Shown piece by piece: positions 1 to 5,703 of a DNA stretch of 8,980 nucleotides. The DNA is from Acidimicrobiales bacterium (GTDB lineage Bacteria > Actinomycetota > Acidimicrobiia > Acidimicrobiales > Acidimicrobilacustridaceae). The stretch spans positions 1 through 8,980 of the forward strand of contig JALRFT010000288.1 of assembly GCA_023261915.1 (NCBI GenBank), written 5' to 3'. The notes beneath the pieces are model-generated. The model saw nothing but the letters and a program-made list of their open reading frames with translations. It searched no databases and was not told the origin of the DNA. The position numbers and the translations under genes are program-made. Each line of letters opens with the position of its first letter. Positions within the stretch are counted from its first letter, which is position 1.

Positions 1-999
1 ATTGCCGGGCTCCACTACCGTCGCATCAACACCCAGCTGCTCTATGATCTCAGCCTCGAGTACCGTTATGGTCAGCGCATCGAGTTCGAAGTTGTTGCCC
101 GCGGCGGTGAAGGCGATCGAGGTGTTGCGGTCGTAGGGGAACCTGAGTCGGTACCCGGCGAAGAACGATCCTCCCCACATCATCGCGAAGTAGATGAGCA
201 ACGGGACCGCCACCTGGACGACGTCGAGAGGACGGCTCGTGATCTGCTCGCCTTGCAGCGCGAACAGCACCACGATGGTGAACAGCAGTCCGTAGAGCGC
301 CACGGGACCGATGCGGGGCAGGAACCGCCCCTCGTACCACTGCGTTCCCCGCCGGCCTTCGAGCACGGTCCGGGTCAGAAAACCCGCTGCCAGAGGCAGG
401 CCTAGAAAGATCAGCACCGATTTGGCGATGTCCCACAGGCTGACGTCCAACCCGGCGGTGTCGAGGCCCAACCAGCTGGGCAGGACACTGAGATAGAACC
501 AGCCGAGCACCGAGTACATGACGATCTGGAACAGTGAGTTCACTGCCACCAGCACCGCCGCGAGTTCCCGGTTTCCGTGGGCGAGATCGTTCCAGATGAG
601 CACCATGGCGATACAGCGAGCCAGGCCCACGATGATGAGGCCGGTGCGGAGTTGGGGCAGGTCGGCAAGGAAGATCCACGCCAGCGCAAACATGAGTGCG
701 GGCCCCACCACCCAGTTCAACACGAGGGAGAACACCAACGCCCGACGGTCGGCGAGTTCGCTCCGGACCCGGGTGTAGCGCACCTTGGCGAGCACCGGGT
801 ACATCATGGCGAGCAGTCCAATGGCGATGGGCAGCGACACCGTGTCGATCTTGACGGCACCGAGCGTGGTGTTGAGATCGGGGACCAGCCGACCGAGGAG
901 CAGGCCCGAAGCCATGGCGAGCCCGATCCACAGCGGCAGGTAACGATCGAGCGTGCTGAGCCGGGCGGTGACCGCCGCTGTGTCCGTAGGTGGGCTCAT
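1..999 (-). CDS. acr3: Arsenite efflux permease Acr3, 3' end beyond the window and C-terminus abnormal
   Basis: An inner-membrane carrier that exports arsenite, driven by the membrane potential or proton gradient. 333 residues are visible and no stop is reached before the window edge. About nine hydrophobic segments follow the short N-terminus. Family hallmarks are present: MMYPVLAKVRY (64-74), the TM4 motif GLARCIAMVLIWN with Cys129, and FTAAGNNFEL with Glu305 in TM9. Cys129 and Glu305 are the residues known to be essential in Acr3. After Leu306 the sequence should continue as the very hydrophobic TM10. It reads DALTITVLEAEIIEQLG and on, which is hydrophilic and contains ATA codons rare in this GC-rich DNA. 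The stretch before base ~82 may therefore be foreign, frameshifted or a chimeric join. The ATG at 999 lies 4 bases after the arsI stop with no strong Shine-Dalgarno, so translation is probably coupled to arsI. Confidence 0.93.
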   Translation of the reverse strand, partial: MSPPTDTAAVTARLSTLDRYLPLWIGLAMASGLLLGRLVPDLNTTLGAVKIDTVSLPIAIGLLAMMYPVLAKVRYTRVRSELADRRALVFSLVLNWVVGPALMFALAWIFLADLPQLRTGLIIVGLARCIAMVLIWNDLAHGNRELAAVLVAVNSLFQIVMYSVLGWFYLSVLPSWLGLDTAGLDVSLWDIAKSVLIFLGLPLAAGFLTRTVLEGRRGTQWYEGRFLPRIGPVALYGLLFTIVVLFALQGEQITSRPLDVVQVAVPLLIYFAMMWGGSFFAGYRLRFPYDRNTSIAFTAAGNNFELDALTITVLEAEIIEQLGVDATVVEPGN

Positions 1000-1003
1000 C
1001 AAA

Positions 1004-1450
1004 TCAGCAGCAGCCGGGCTTGCTGGAACTGAGTGTCACCGGGGCGGGTGCGCAACACGCTGCCTCGCCCCCGCCCTCGCCCATTTCTTCGGCATCACCG
1101 GTCTTGACGTACCACTCCCACCGGGTGCCATCGGGGTCAGTGACCCACGTCTCGACCTTCTCGGCGTAGCAGCAGATGGTGTCATCAATGCCGGTGGTGA
1201 CGAGACCCGACTGGGTGAGGCGGGTATCCGCCTCTTCCACTGCGGCAGCGCCGTCGGTCTCAACACCGAGATGGTTGATGGTGCCACCAGTCTCGGTTTC
1301 GAACAGCACGAGCTTGAGTGGTGGGTCGGCGATGGCGAAGTTGGCATACCCTGGGTTGCGCTTGGCCGGTTCGGTTCCGAACAGCCGCGAGTAGAACTGC
1401 ACGGCCTCCTCGAGGTCGCTGACGTTGAGGGCGAGTTGCACTCGGGACAT
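1004..1450 (-). CDS. arsI: ArsI/CadI-family organoarsenical C-As lyase (VOC fold)
   Basis: A cytoplasmic non-heme iron dioxygenase of the vicinal oxygen chelate family, 148 residues. ArsI cleaves the carbon-arsenic bond of trivalent organoarsenicals such as methylarsenite, releasing arsenite. The opening MSRVQLALNVSDLEEAVQFY and the motif PGYANFAIADPPLKLVLFE match the ArsI/CadI group closely. Likely metal ligands are Gln5, His60 and Glu112 (WEWYV), and the vicinal pair Cys93-Cys94 is the expected As(III) site. The tail adds Cys132-Cys133 and a terminal Cys147-Cys148 pair. The start is set by AGGAG at 1456-1460, five bases before the ATG. It is the first gene of a pair with acr3, whose pump would remove the product. 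The close homologue in mycobacteria was named for cadmium induction (CadI), so the real substrate is not certain, but the neighbours favour arsenic. Confidence 0.9.
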   Translation of the reverse strand: MSRVQLALNVSDLEEAVQFYSRLFGTEPAKRNPGYANFAIADPPLKLVLFETETGGTINHLGVETDGAAAVEEADTRLTQSGLVTTGIDDTICCYAEKVETWVTDPDGTRWEWYVKTGDAEEMGEGGGEAACCAPAPVTLSSSKPGCC

Positions 1451-1455
1451 GGGAT

Positions 1456-1460
1456 CTCCT
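1456..1460 (-). promoter_or_regulatory. Ribosome binding site of arsI
   Basis: AGGAG on the minus strand lies five bases before the ATG at 1450. It is the clearest Shine-Dalgarno in the window, where most other starts have none. It implies that arsI has a true 5' leader, about 46 bases if the predicted promoter is right. That leader also contains the perfect palindrome TCGCTAGCGA at 1481-1490, of unknown role. Confidence 0.7.
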
Positions 1461-1502
1461 CAGTGTTCGGACTGTCGATTTCGCTAGCGACGCCGTGCAC
1501 CC

Positions 1503-1530
1503 ACGATAGCAACGTATTGATAGTCATCAA
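1503..1530 (-). promoter_or_regulatory. Predicted promoter of arsI-acr3
   Basis: On the minus strand TTGATG (1530-1525) and TATCGT (1508-1503) are separated by 16 bases and resemble -35 and -10 boxes. Transcription would begin near 1496. The -35 box lies inside the ArsR dyad at 1516-1531, so bound repressor would block polymerase. Assigned by eye from consensus similarity. Confidence 0.5.
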
Positions 1531-1531
1531 T
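1516..1531. promoter_or_regulatory. Probable ArsR operator between arsI and arsR
   Basis: The sequence ATTGATAGTCATCAAT is a perfect inverted repeat of two 6-base arms around a 4-base centre. ArsR/SmtB repressors bind AT-rich dyads of this kind, and this is the only such dyad in the divergent region. It covers the predicted -35 of arsI and ends just before the -10 of arsR. A single ArsR dimer could therefore repress both transcripts and release them when arsenite binds. Confidence 0.65.
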
Positions 1532-1532
1532 G

Positions 1533-1538
1533 TATAGT
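1533..1538 (+). promoter_or_regulatory. -10 box of arsR, apparently leaderless
   Basis: TATAGT ends six bases before the ATG at 1545, which would put the transcription start on the start codon itself. No Shine-Dalgarno precedes that ATG. The element sits directly after the ArsR dyad. No convincing -35 is seen. Confidence 0.55.
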
Positions 1539-1544
1539 TTCGGC

Positions 1545-1880
1545 ATGGCCATTGACGTCACGCCGTTTGAGGGGTGCTGCGGGAGTGTCACCGACACCGC
1601 CCTCGATGAGAGTGCAGCAGCCGATCTTGCGGCGGCGTTCAAAGTGCTCGCCGATCCGGCGCGACTGCGCCTGTTGTCCATGGTGGCCACTGCCCCCAAC
1701 GGTGAGGCGTGTGCCTGTGACCTCGCGGTTCCCCTCGGCCGCTCGCAACCCACTATCTCCCACCATCTCTCCATGCTCGTTGACGCCGGGCTGTTGACTC
1801 GCGAACGCCGGGGAAAGTGGGCCTGGTATCGGGCCGTGCCCGCCCGTCTCGCCCTGCTGCGAGACGCCCTCGTGTCATGA
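1545..1880 (+). CDS. arsR: ArsR-family arsenite-responsive repressor
   Basis: A winged-helix repressor of the ArsR/SmtB family, 111 residues, which leaves the operator when As(III) binds. Residues 30-48 (AFKVLADPARLRLLSMVAT) form the usual helices before the DNA-binding part. The helix-turn-helix covers about 59-83, with the recognition segment SQPTISHHLSMLVDAGLL, and the wing is near 86-96. Possible inducer cysteines are Cys11-Cys12 near the N-terminus and Cys56/Cys58 at the HTH. This fits the Corynebacterium ArsR design, where an N-terminal Cys pair joins a Cys near position 55 of the other subunit, rather than the ELCVCDL motif alone. An in-frame ATG at 1530 exists, but it lies inside the operator dyad. 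The ATG at 1545 is preferred because a -10 box lies six bases upstream. The stop overlaps the arsC start in ATGA. Confidence 0.92.
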   Translation: MAIDVTPFEGCCGSVTDTALDESAAADLAAAFKVLADPARLRLLSMVATAPNGEACACDLAVPLGRSQPTISHHLSMLVDAGLLTRERRGKWAWYRAVPARLALLRDALVS

Positions 1881-2314
1881 GCCCCGACGACGTCCCCTCG
1901 CCACCCCCCGAGGTCCTATTCGTCTGCGTGCACAACGCCGGCCGTTCCCAGATGGCTGCGGCGTGGCTCACCCACCTCGGAGGTGACGCCGTGGTGGTGC
2001 GCTCGGCCGGCACGACCCCAGCCGAGACCATCAACCCTGCGGTGGTGGAAGTCATGGCCGAGGTCGGCATTGACGTGCTGGCCATGGGAGCCACCCCCAA
2101 GCGGCTCGAGGACGCCATGGTCGCAGCCTCCGACGTGGTGGTCACCATGGGGTGCGGTGACACCTGCCCCTTCTATCCCGGCACCCGCTACGAGGATTGG
2201 GTGCTGGCCGACCCGGCCGGACAGGACGTGGCGTTCGTGCGGGTGGTGCGGGACGAGATTCGGGTGCGGGTCGAACAACTCCTAGATGAACTGGGTATCA
2301 GCTCCCCAGCCTGA
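1877..2314 (+). CDS. arsC: Arsenate reductase ArsC (LMW-phosphatase fold, probably mycothiol-linked)
   Basis: A cytoplasmic enzyme that reduces arsenate to arsenite, the form Acr3 exports. It has 145 residues. The catalytic P-loop is CVHNAGRS at 17-24, with nucleophile Cys17 and Arg23. Further cysteines at 93 and 97 lie in TMGCGDTCPF, followed by RYEDW and the general-acid loop ADPAGQ around Asp112. The GCGDxCP plus DPAGQ pattern is typical of actinobacterial enzymes. Of these, the Corynebacterium ArsC1/ArsC2 type works through an arseno-mycothiol adduct and mycoredoxin, whereas the Bacillus/Staphylococcus type uses an intramolecular Cys triad and thioredoxin. Three Cys are present, so the electron donor cannot be settled by eye. 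The start at 1877 overlaps the arsR stop by four bases (ATGA), indicating translational coupling. A longer in-frame start upstream would overlap arsR and add nothing family-like. Confidence 0.92.
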   Translation: MSPDDVPSPPPEVLFVCVHNAGRSQMAAAWLTHLGGDAVVVRSAGTTPAETINPAVVEVMAEVGIDVLAMGATPKRLEDAMVAASDVVVTMGCGDTCPFYPGTRYEDWVLADPAGQDVAFVRVVRDEIRVRVEQLLDELGISSPA

Positions 2315-2316
2315 AG

Positions 2317-2330
2317 GCGGGTGGACCCGC
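2317..2330. terminator. Short GC hairpin between convergent arsC and the PhoX-like gene
   Basis: GCGGG and CCCGC pair around a TGGA loop, starting three bases after the arsC stop and ending 15 bases from the end of the opposing gene. No T-run follows on either strand, so it is at best a weak bidirectional terminator. Confidence 0.3.
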
Positions 2331-2345
2331 AGTCTCAGCCGTGGA

Positions 2346-3833
2346 TCAGTTGTCGGGCAGTTTGTCTTCGGCCTCACCGATGGCGGCCGGGCGGCCCTGC
2401 ATGCGGTTGCGGAGCGCGAGTACCGCACCGGCACCCGCGGCGGCCACGGTCAAACCTCCCAGAATGGGAAGGGCCAGGTTGGCGTCGTTGGCCGGTGAGT
2501 TCAGGGCTCGCAGCGAGGTACCGAGATCACCGGCCACCCGGTCCGAGCCACCGGTGTATGCGGGACCTACGGGTGCTGGCGTTGCTGCGACATCAGTTGG
2601 CCGCTCGGGCACGGCCACCGGACGAGCACCACGGAACGGTCCCGTCACCTCGTAGGTGATGCCGGCGGTCGCCCCGCGTTGGCTGGAGAAGTACATGCGT
2701 GCCCCGTCGGGGCTGAATGCCGGTCCGGTCATCTCGGACGAGTCCTGACCGACGACCTGTACGAACGGGGCAATGACTCCATCGGTTGACAGCATCACGA
2801 TCTCCATGTTGCCGCCGTCTTCAGCCACGTAGATGTCTCCCGACACGTCAGCAACGACGAGGTTGTCGACGCCCCGCAGCGGTGCGTCGGCACCCCCGAA
2901 GTTGGCGGCGTCATAGATCACCTCATAGGTGTTGGTGGCGCAGTCGATGGCGTGGACGCGGTTGTCGCCCTTGGACGTGAAGTACACGACCCCCTGGTGC
3001 CACCACAGGCCCTCACCACCGGGGAATCGGGTGACCTCTCCATCGGCGAACTGGAGTGCGGTGCGCGTGGTGGCGGCACTGGGGTCAGGCACTGCCACCC
3101 ACGTCACGACACCACTGTCGACCCGGGCAGCCTCGAGAAGACCGGCGGACAGATCGGGGTAGGCGGTGGGGGTGTAGCGGTAGAGGAGTCCGTCGCCTTT
3201 GTCCTCAGTCATGTACACGACCTGGCGGTCGGGATCGACGGCGGCAGCCTCATGTTGGAAGAGGCCCATGGCCGGCAGCACAGTGCCTTGGCTGGGAGCG
3301 AACGGATTGCACTCCCACACTCGGCCGGCGATGGCGCCTGCGGCCTCAATCAGTGCCGGGCTCTCACCGTGGAGATCGAACTCCTCACAGGAGAGCCAGG
3401 TGTTCCACGGGGTTGGTCCGCCGGCGCAGTTGCCAGACGTATTCGACAAGATGGGATAGGCGTCAACGATGGTGCCGTCGGGGGCGAAGCGGATGGCGCT
3501 CACACCACCCGTCCCGGGGAACTCTGAGTTCGACACGTAGATCCAGCCGTTGTCATCGGTGGCGAAAGTCGCCCCGCCATCAGGGAAGTAGTGCCAGTTG
3601 TGGCCGGTTCCCTGCACAGGTTGTAGCGAGGTGGCCACCACCCGGGCCGTGAACCCTTCGGGAAGTCGCAACCCGAGTGCATCGGGGACACCGAGCGGCC
3701 CGTAGGGTCCGGGTCCGATCACAGGAGCTTGAGCAGCAGCGCCGGTCGCCCGCAGCATGCCGGCAAGGGCGAGGGTGGCCCCGCCGAGCCCGGAGCGGGT
3801 GAGGAATGAGCGTCGTGACATGCCGTGGGTCAT
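2346..3833 (-). CDS. Tat-exported, membrane-anchored PhoX-like (DUF839) protein
   Basis: 495 residues. The N-terminus has a twin-arginine signal (SRRSFL, 6-11) and a hydrophobic stretch to about 34 ending in GAAAQA, so it should be exported folded. The body is a DUF839/PhoX-like beta-propeller. Recognisable motifs are NCAGGPTPWNTWLSCEEF (135-152, with Cys136, the position that binds iron in PhoX), LFQHEAAAVD (191-200), VVYMTEDKGDG (205-215) and FSPDGARMYFSSQRG (373-387). PhoX enzymes are Ca/Fe phosphomonoesterases that release phosphate from organic esters outside the cytoplasm. Many DUF839 proteins are untested, so phosphatase activity is inference. A proline- and alanine-rich linker (about 402-450) leads to a C-terminal membrane helix (453-474) and a short charged tail, an anchor that classical soluble PhoX lacks. 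The start is supported by TAGTTT six bases upstream. Confidence 0.88.
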   Translation of the reverse strand: MTHGMSRRSFLTRSGLGGATLALAGMLRATGAAAQAPVIGPGPYGPLGVPDALGLRLPEGFTARVVATSLQPVQGTGHNWHYFPDGGATFATDDNGWIYVSNSEFPGTGGVSAIRFAPDGTIVDAYPILSNTSGNCAGGPTPWNTWLSCEEFDLHGESPALIEAAGAIAGRVWECNPFAPSQGTVLPAMGLFQHEAAAVDPDRQVVYMTEDKGDGLLYRYTPTAYPDLSAGLLEAARVDSGVVTWVAVPDPSAATTRTALQFADGEVTRFPGGEGLWWHQGVVYFTSKGDNRVHAIDCATNTYEVIYDAANFGGADAPLRGVDNLVVADVSGDIYVAEDGGNMEIVMLSTDGVIAPFVQVVGQDSSEMTGPAFSPDGARMYFSSQRGATAGITYEVTGPFRGARPVAVPERPTDVAATPAPVGPAYTGGSDRVAGDLGTSLRALNSPANDANLALPILGGLTVAAAGAGAVLALRNRMQGRPAAIGEAEDKLPDN

Positions 3834-3839
3834 GCCGAG

Positions 3840-3845
3840 AAACTA
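3840..3845 (-). promoter_or_regulatory. -10 box of the PhoX-like gene, apparently leaderless
   Basis: TAGTTT on the minus strand is followed by six bases and then the ATG at 3833. AGGAG at 3850-3846 lies eleven bases before the ATG, too far for a good Shine-Dalgarno, so initiation on a leaderless message is favoured. No clear -35 is seen. Confidence 0.45.
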
Positions 3846-3899
3846 CTCCTCGTTGGAACACCCAGCCCGTCAGGCCCAAAGAGGTCTTGTCGGTCGCTC

Positions 3900-4268
3900 T
3901 CAGTCGACGTGTTCAAGGGCTGCAATGCCCGCAGCTGTGGCACTCGACGCCACGGCCCCGTTCACTAGGGCCCGACCGAAACCGATCTGGGGAGCGGCCG
4001 CTAGTGAGGCGACGGCGTCAAGGCCGTCACTGACGATGCCGGCGATGACCCAAGGGCGAGCTGGCTCGCCCGAGGAGAGGGCCCGGAGCGTTCCGGCACC
4101 GATGGCGACCTCACGGGCACCAAATGCTCGGGCCAACAGGCTCACCCGTCCCGACATGGTCCCGTCACCGAGCCAGCCGCCGGCGGTCCGTCGCGGGGTG
4201 AGCAGCATGGCGATGCCGATGGCAATTCGACCTGCGGCAATGAGACGGAGGTTCTGACGGTGATCCAT
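3900..4268 (-). CDS. Small four-helix membrane protein, conserved in actinobacteria
   Basis: 122 residues with four likely membrane segments at about 8-24, 44-62, 72-91 and 97-117. The pattern RIAIGIAMLLTPRRTAGGWL, then LLARAFGAREVAIGAGTLRAL, then RPWVIAGIVSDGLDAVASL recalls small uncharacterised actinobacterial membrane proteins (DUF4267-like), but I cannot name a function. It has charged residues between helices and no catalytic motif. It is followed 66 bases later by the PhoX-like gene and preceded 40 bases away by the DUF2804 gene on the same strand, so all three may share a transcript. A weak -10-like CAGACT (4280-4275) stands six bases before the ATG, so it may also have its own start. 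Confidence 0.78.
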   Translation of the reverse strand: MDHRQNLRLIAAGRIAIGIAMLLTPRRTAGGWLGDGTMSGRVSLLARAFGAREVAIGAGTLRALSSGEPARPWVIAGIVSDGLDAVASLAAAPQIGFGRALVNGAVASSATAAGIAALEHVD

Positions 4269-4308
4269 CTCTGTAGTCTGTCATGACTGGCGCCGGGTCA
4301 AACCACGA

Positions 4309-5340
4309 TCACCAGCGAGCGCGACACTCCTCGGCGAATCCGTCGATGTGCTCAAACTCGTGGCGTATTCCGTCGTCATCTGAGACCCAGCCCGACCAGC
4401 GCCCGAACACCTGGTGGACCTCCTGGCGCAGAGCCACGGCATTCACCTTGGTGTGCTTGTCGAATCTGGTGCTGAGCGTCACGTCGAGCCGCCCCCCGGG
4501 GTCACGTACCCGCCAGGGGGCCATGGGTTCGTCCCAGCGATACGTCCATTCGAGTTCCCTCCCGATCTTGGTCAGGCGCCCGTCGACGATCACTCCGTTC
4601 TCAGTGAAACCGGTGCCCTCGGTCCATTTCGCTCCGAACTGCAGGCCCACAACCGCGCCGGTGGTCGTGCGGCCGGCCCCACCGCCCCAGTTCCAATGTG
4701 TCGACATTGGCCAGCGTCCTCTACCGATGTCGAGGACTCCCCACGCATCTCCCTGAGCGCCGATGGCCCACTGGTCGTCACCGACGGTCAACCTGCCTCG
4801 TGCCGGGCGGGCCTGATGTTTTGACGTGTACTGGAACATCCGGTCGTTCCAGGGGATGACGACGTTGAGCGATTCGTGACCGTCGGGCAGCGTGATGGTG
4901 GCATCGAGGCGCCCGGGCGCTCCGGACCGTTCCGTCCAGTGCGCCTCAATGTGCATCGTGCCATCGGCACTGTCCCAGAGTCGGCACCGGTAGCGACGGC
5001 CGGCGACGTCCACTGGGGTTGACCCGAATCGGTCGGGGAGACGCACGCCGCGGCCAGCGGGGATGATCGTTCCTCGGCCACCTTGTCTCTGGGCTTCCAT
5101 GTCGCACCACCACACGTCGGACAGACCGAGGTAGTCAATGTTGGCGACCACACCGCTCACCACGAGATCTCCGGCGAGGATTGCCCAATAGTCCCAGCGT
5201 TTGCGGCGCCCCCATGGCCCGGAAAGTCGAGCGGTGTGCAGCGGGACCCGCGACCAGCCTCGTGCTGACGGGTTCAATGTGCGGCCATCACTACTCGTGA
5301 GGTCGACCGGTGCGACGAGCTCGGGTTCATGCGTGCTCAC
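4309..5340 (-). CDS. DUF2804 domain protein
   Basis: 343 residues, cytoplasmic by appearance: no signal peptide and no membrane helix. It covers a whole DUF2804 domain. Family features are LNPSARGWSRVPLHTA near the start, WGRRKRWDYWAIL, ANIDYLGLSDVWWCD, HWNWGGGAGRTTTGAVVGLQ, KWTEGTGFTENGVIVDGRL, EPMAPWRV, and the ending QVFGRWSGWV...GFAEECRARW. No biochemical role of DUF2804 is known to me. The many Trp and beta-prone stretches suggest a beta-rich fold, possibly one that handles hydrophobic ligands, as in related lipocalin-like families, but this is a guess. A GTG at 5364 would give 351 residues. GTG at 5340 is preferred because TACGCT lies exactly six bases before it, the spacing seen at several other genes here, and the eight extra residues are not family-like. 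Confidence 0.88.
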   Translation of the reverse strand: MSTHEPELVAPVDLTSSDGRTLNPSARGWSRVPLHTARLSGPWGRRKRWDYWAILAGDLVVSGVVANIDYLGLSDVWWCDMEAQRQGGRGTIIPAGRGVRLPDRFGSTPVDVAGRRYRCRLWDSADGTMHIEAHWTERSGAPGRLDATITLPDGHESLNVVIPWNDRMFQYTSKHQARPARGRLTVGDDQWAIGAQGDAWGVLDIGRGRWPMSTHWNWGGGAGRTTTGAVVGLQFGAKWTEGTGFTENGVIVDGRLTKIGRELEWTYRWDEPMAPWRVRDPGGRLDVTLSTRFDKHTKVNAVALRQEVHQVFGRWSGWVSDDDGIRHEFEHIDGFAEECRARW

Positions 5341-5346
5341 CGGAGC

Positions 5347-5352
5347 AGCGTA
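5347..5352 (-). promoter_or_regulatory. -10 box of the DUF2804 gene, apparently leaderless
   Basis: TACGCT on the minus strand, then six bases, then GTG at 5340. The same hexamer precedes the gene starting at 8349. It decides the start codon for the DUF2804 gene. Confidence 0.45.
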
Positions 5353-5396
5353 GGTCGACAGCACATCACCGTTGTGTTGATTGGTACGACCCGGCT

Positions 5397-5420
5397 GGGG
5401 GTGGGGCGGCGTGGGGTGGG
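5397..5420 (+). other. G-quadruplex motif upstream of the tRNA gene
   Basis: Four G-runs on the plus strand (GGGGG, GGGG, GGGG, GGG) are separated by loops of 1, 6 and 1 bases, fitting the standard quadruplex rule. It lies 14 bases before the tRNA -10 box, where the -35 region would be, and about 45 bases upstream of the DUF2804 -10 on the other strand. Further G-pairs continue to 5434. Confidence 0.5.
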
Positions 5421-5434
5421 TTGGTGGCGGCTGG

Positions 5435-5440
5435 TAAGGT
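5435..5440 (+). promoter_or_regulatory. -10 box of the tRNA-Val gene
   Basis: TAAGGT lies 11 bases before the mature tRNA, giving a predicted start at about 5447 and a 5-base leader for RNase P to remove. The expected -35 position falls in G-rich sequence without a consensus. Confidence 0.45.
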
Positions 5441-5451
5441 CAGAGGGCCTT

Positions 5452-5528
5452 GGACCCGTAGCTCAGTTGGCTAGAGCACTTCCTCGACACGGAAGGGGTC
5501 GCTGGTTCGAGTCCAGTCGGGTCCACCA
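5452..5528 (+). tRNA. tRNA-Val (anticodon GAC)
   Basis: A complete 77-base cloverleaf. The acceptor GGACCCG pairs with CGGGTCC. The D stem is GCTC/GAGC with loop AGTTGGCTA. The anticodon stem CTTCC/GGAAG encloses the loop TCGACAC, with GAC at 5486-5488. The variable region is GGGTC, and the T stem GCTGG/CCAGT (one G-T pair) carries TTCGAGT. Discriminator A and an encoded CCA end the gene. Valine identity is supported by A35, C36 and A73. Odd point: position 33 is C (5485), while nearly all tRNAs have U there; bases 32-33 read TC instead of CT. The stem has no alternative register with a 7-base loop. The gene stands alone. Confidence 0.95.
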
Positions 5529-5534
5529 AGCATC

Positions 5535-5571
5535 AGGGCAGGTCAGAGGTCATCATCCTCGGGCCTGCCCT
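5535..5571 (+). terminator. Hairpin terminator after tRNA-Val
   Basis: AGGGCAGG pairs with CCTGCCCT, extended by a T-G and a C-G pair to ten pairs around a 17-base loop. It begins six bases after the tRNA CCA. The following CGTTGGTTC has only scattered T, so termination may be partly factor-dependent. Confidence 0.6.
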
Positions 5572-5683
5572 CGTTGGTTCACCGGTAGCCGAGCGCCTCG
5601 ACGTTGTTGAGCGGTGACGTCGGGCTCTCGGGAGTGTTCCGGGTAACGGCGCTACCAGGTTCGCTGCATGAGTCGGCCGGATT

Positions 5684-5703
5684 GGCCCGATGACTGTTGG
5701 GCC
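5684..5703 (-). terminator. Small hairpin after the eight-helix membrane protein gene
   Basis: GGCCC and GGGCC can pair around a ten-base loop directly after the stop codon at 5704. The stem has only five pairs and no U-tract, so this is a weak terminator candidate. Confidence 0.25.

Noticed and set aside
50..931. Long minus-strand open frame of 293 codons inside acr3
   Set aside because: It is an out-of-frame shadow: Arg/His/Pro-rich, no family features, while the overlapping frame from 999 encodes clear Acr3 with its essential Cys and Glu.
953..1537. Plus-strand open frame of 194 codons opposite arsI
   Set aside because: It runs antisense to a well-recognised ArsI/CadI gene and through the ars promoter region; GC-rich codons create such antisense frames.
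2952..3652. Plus-strand frames of 191 and 198 codons opposite the PhoX-like gene
   Set aside because: They are mutually overlapping, low-complexity antisense frames, and the minus strand encodes clear DUF839 motifs.
5452..5571. tRNA 3' end as an integration site for a mobile element
   Set aside because: No repeat of the tRNA 3' end, integrase or phage-like gene is found in the window.
5329..5610. Plus-strand frame of 93 codons across the tRNA
   Set aside because: It translates the tRNA-Val gene and its terminator; the cloverleaf explains the sequence.
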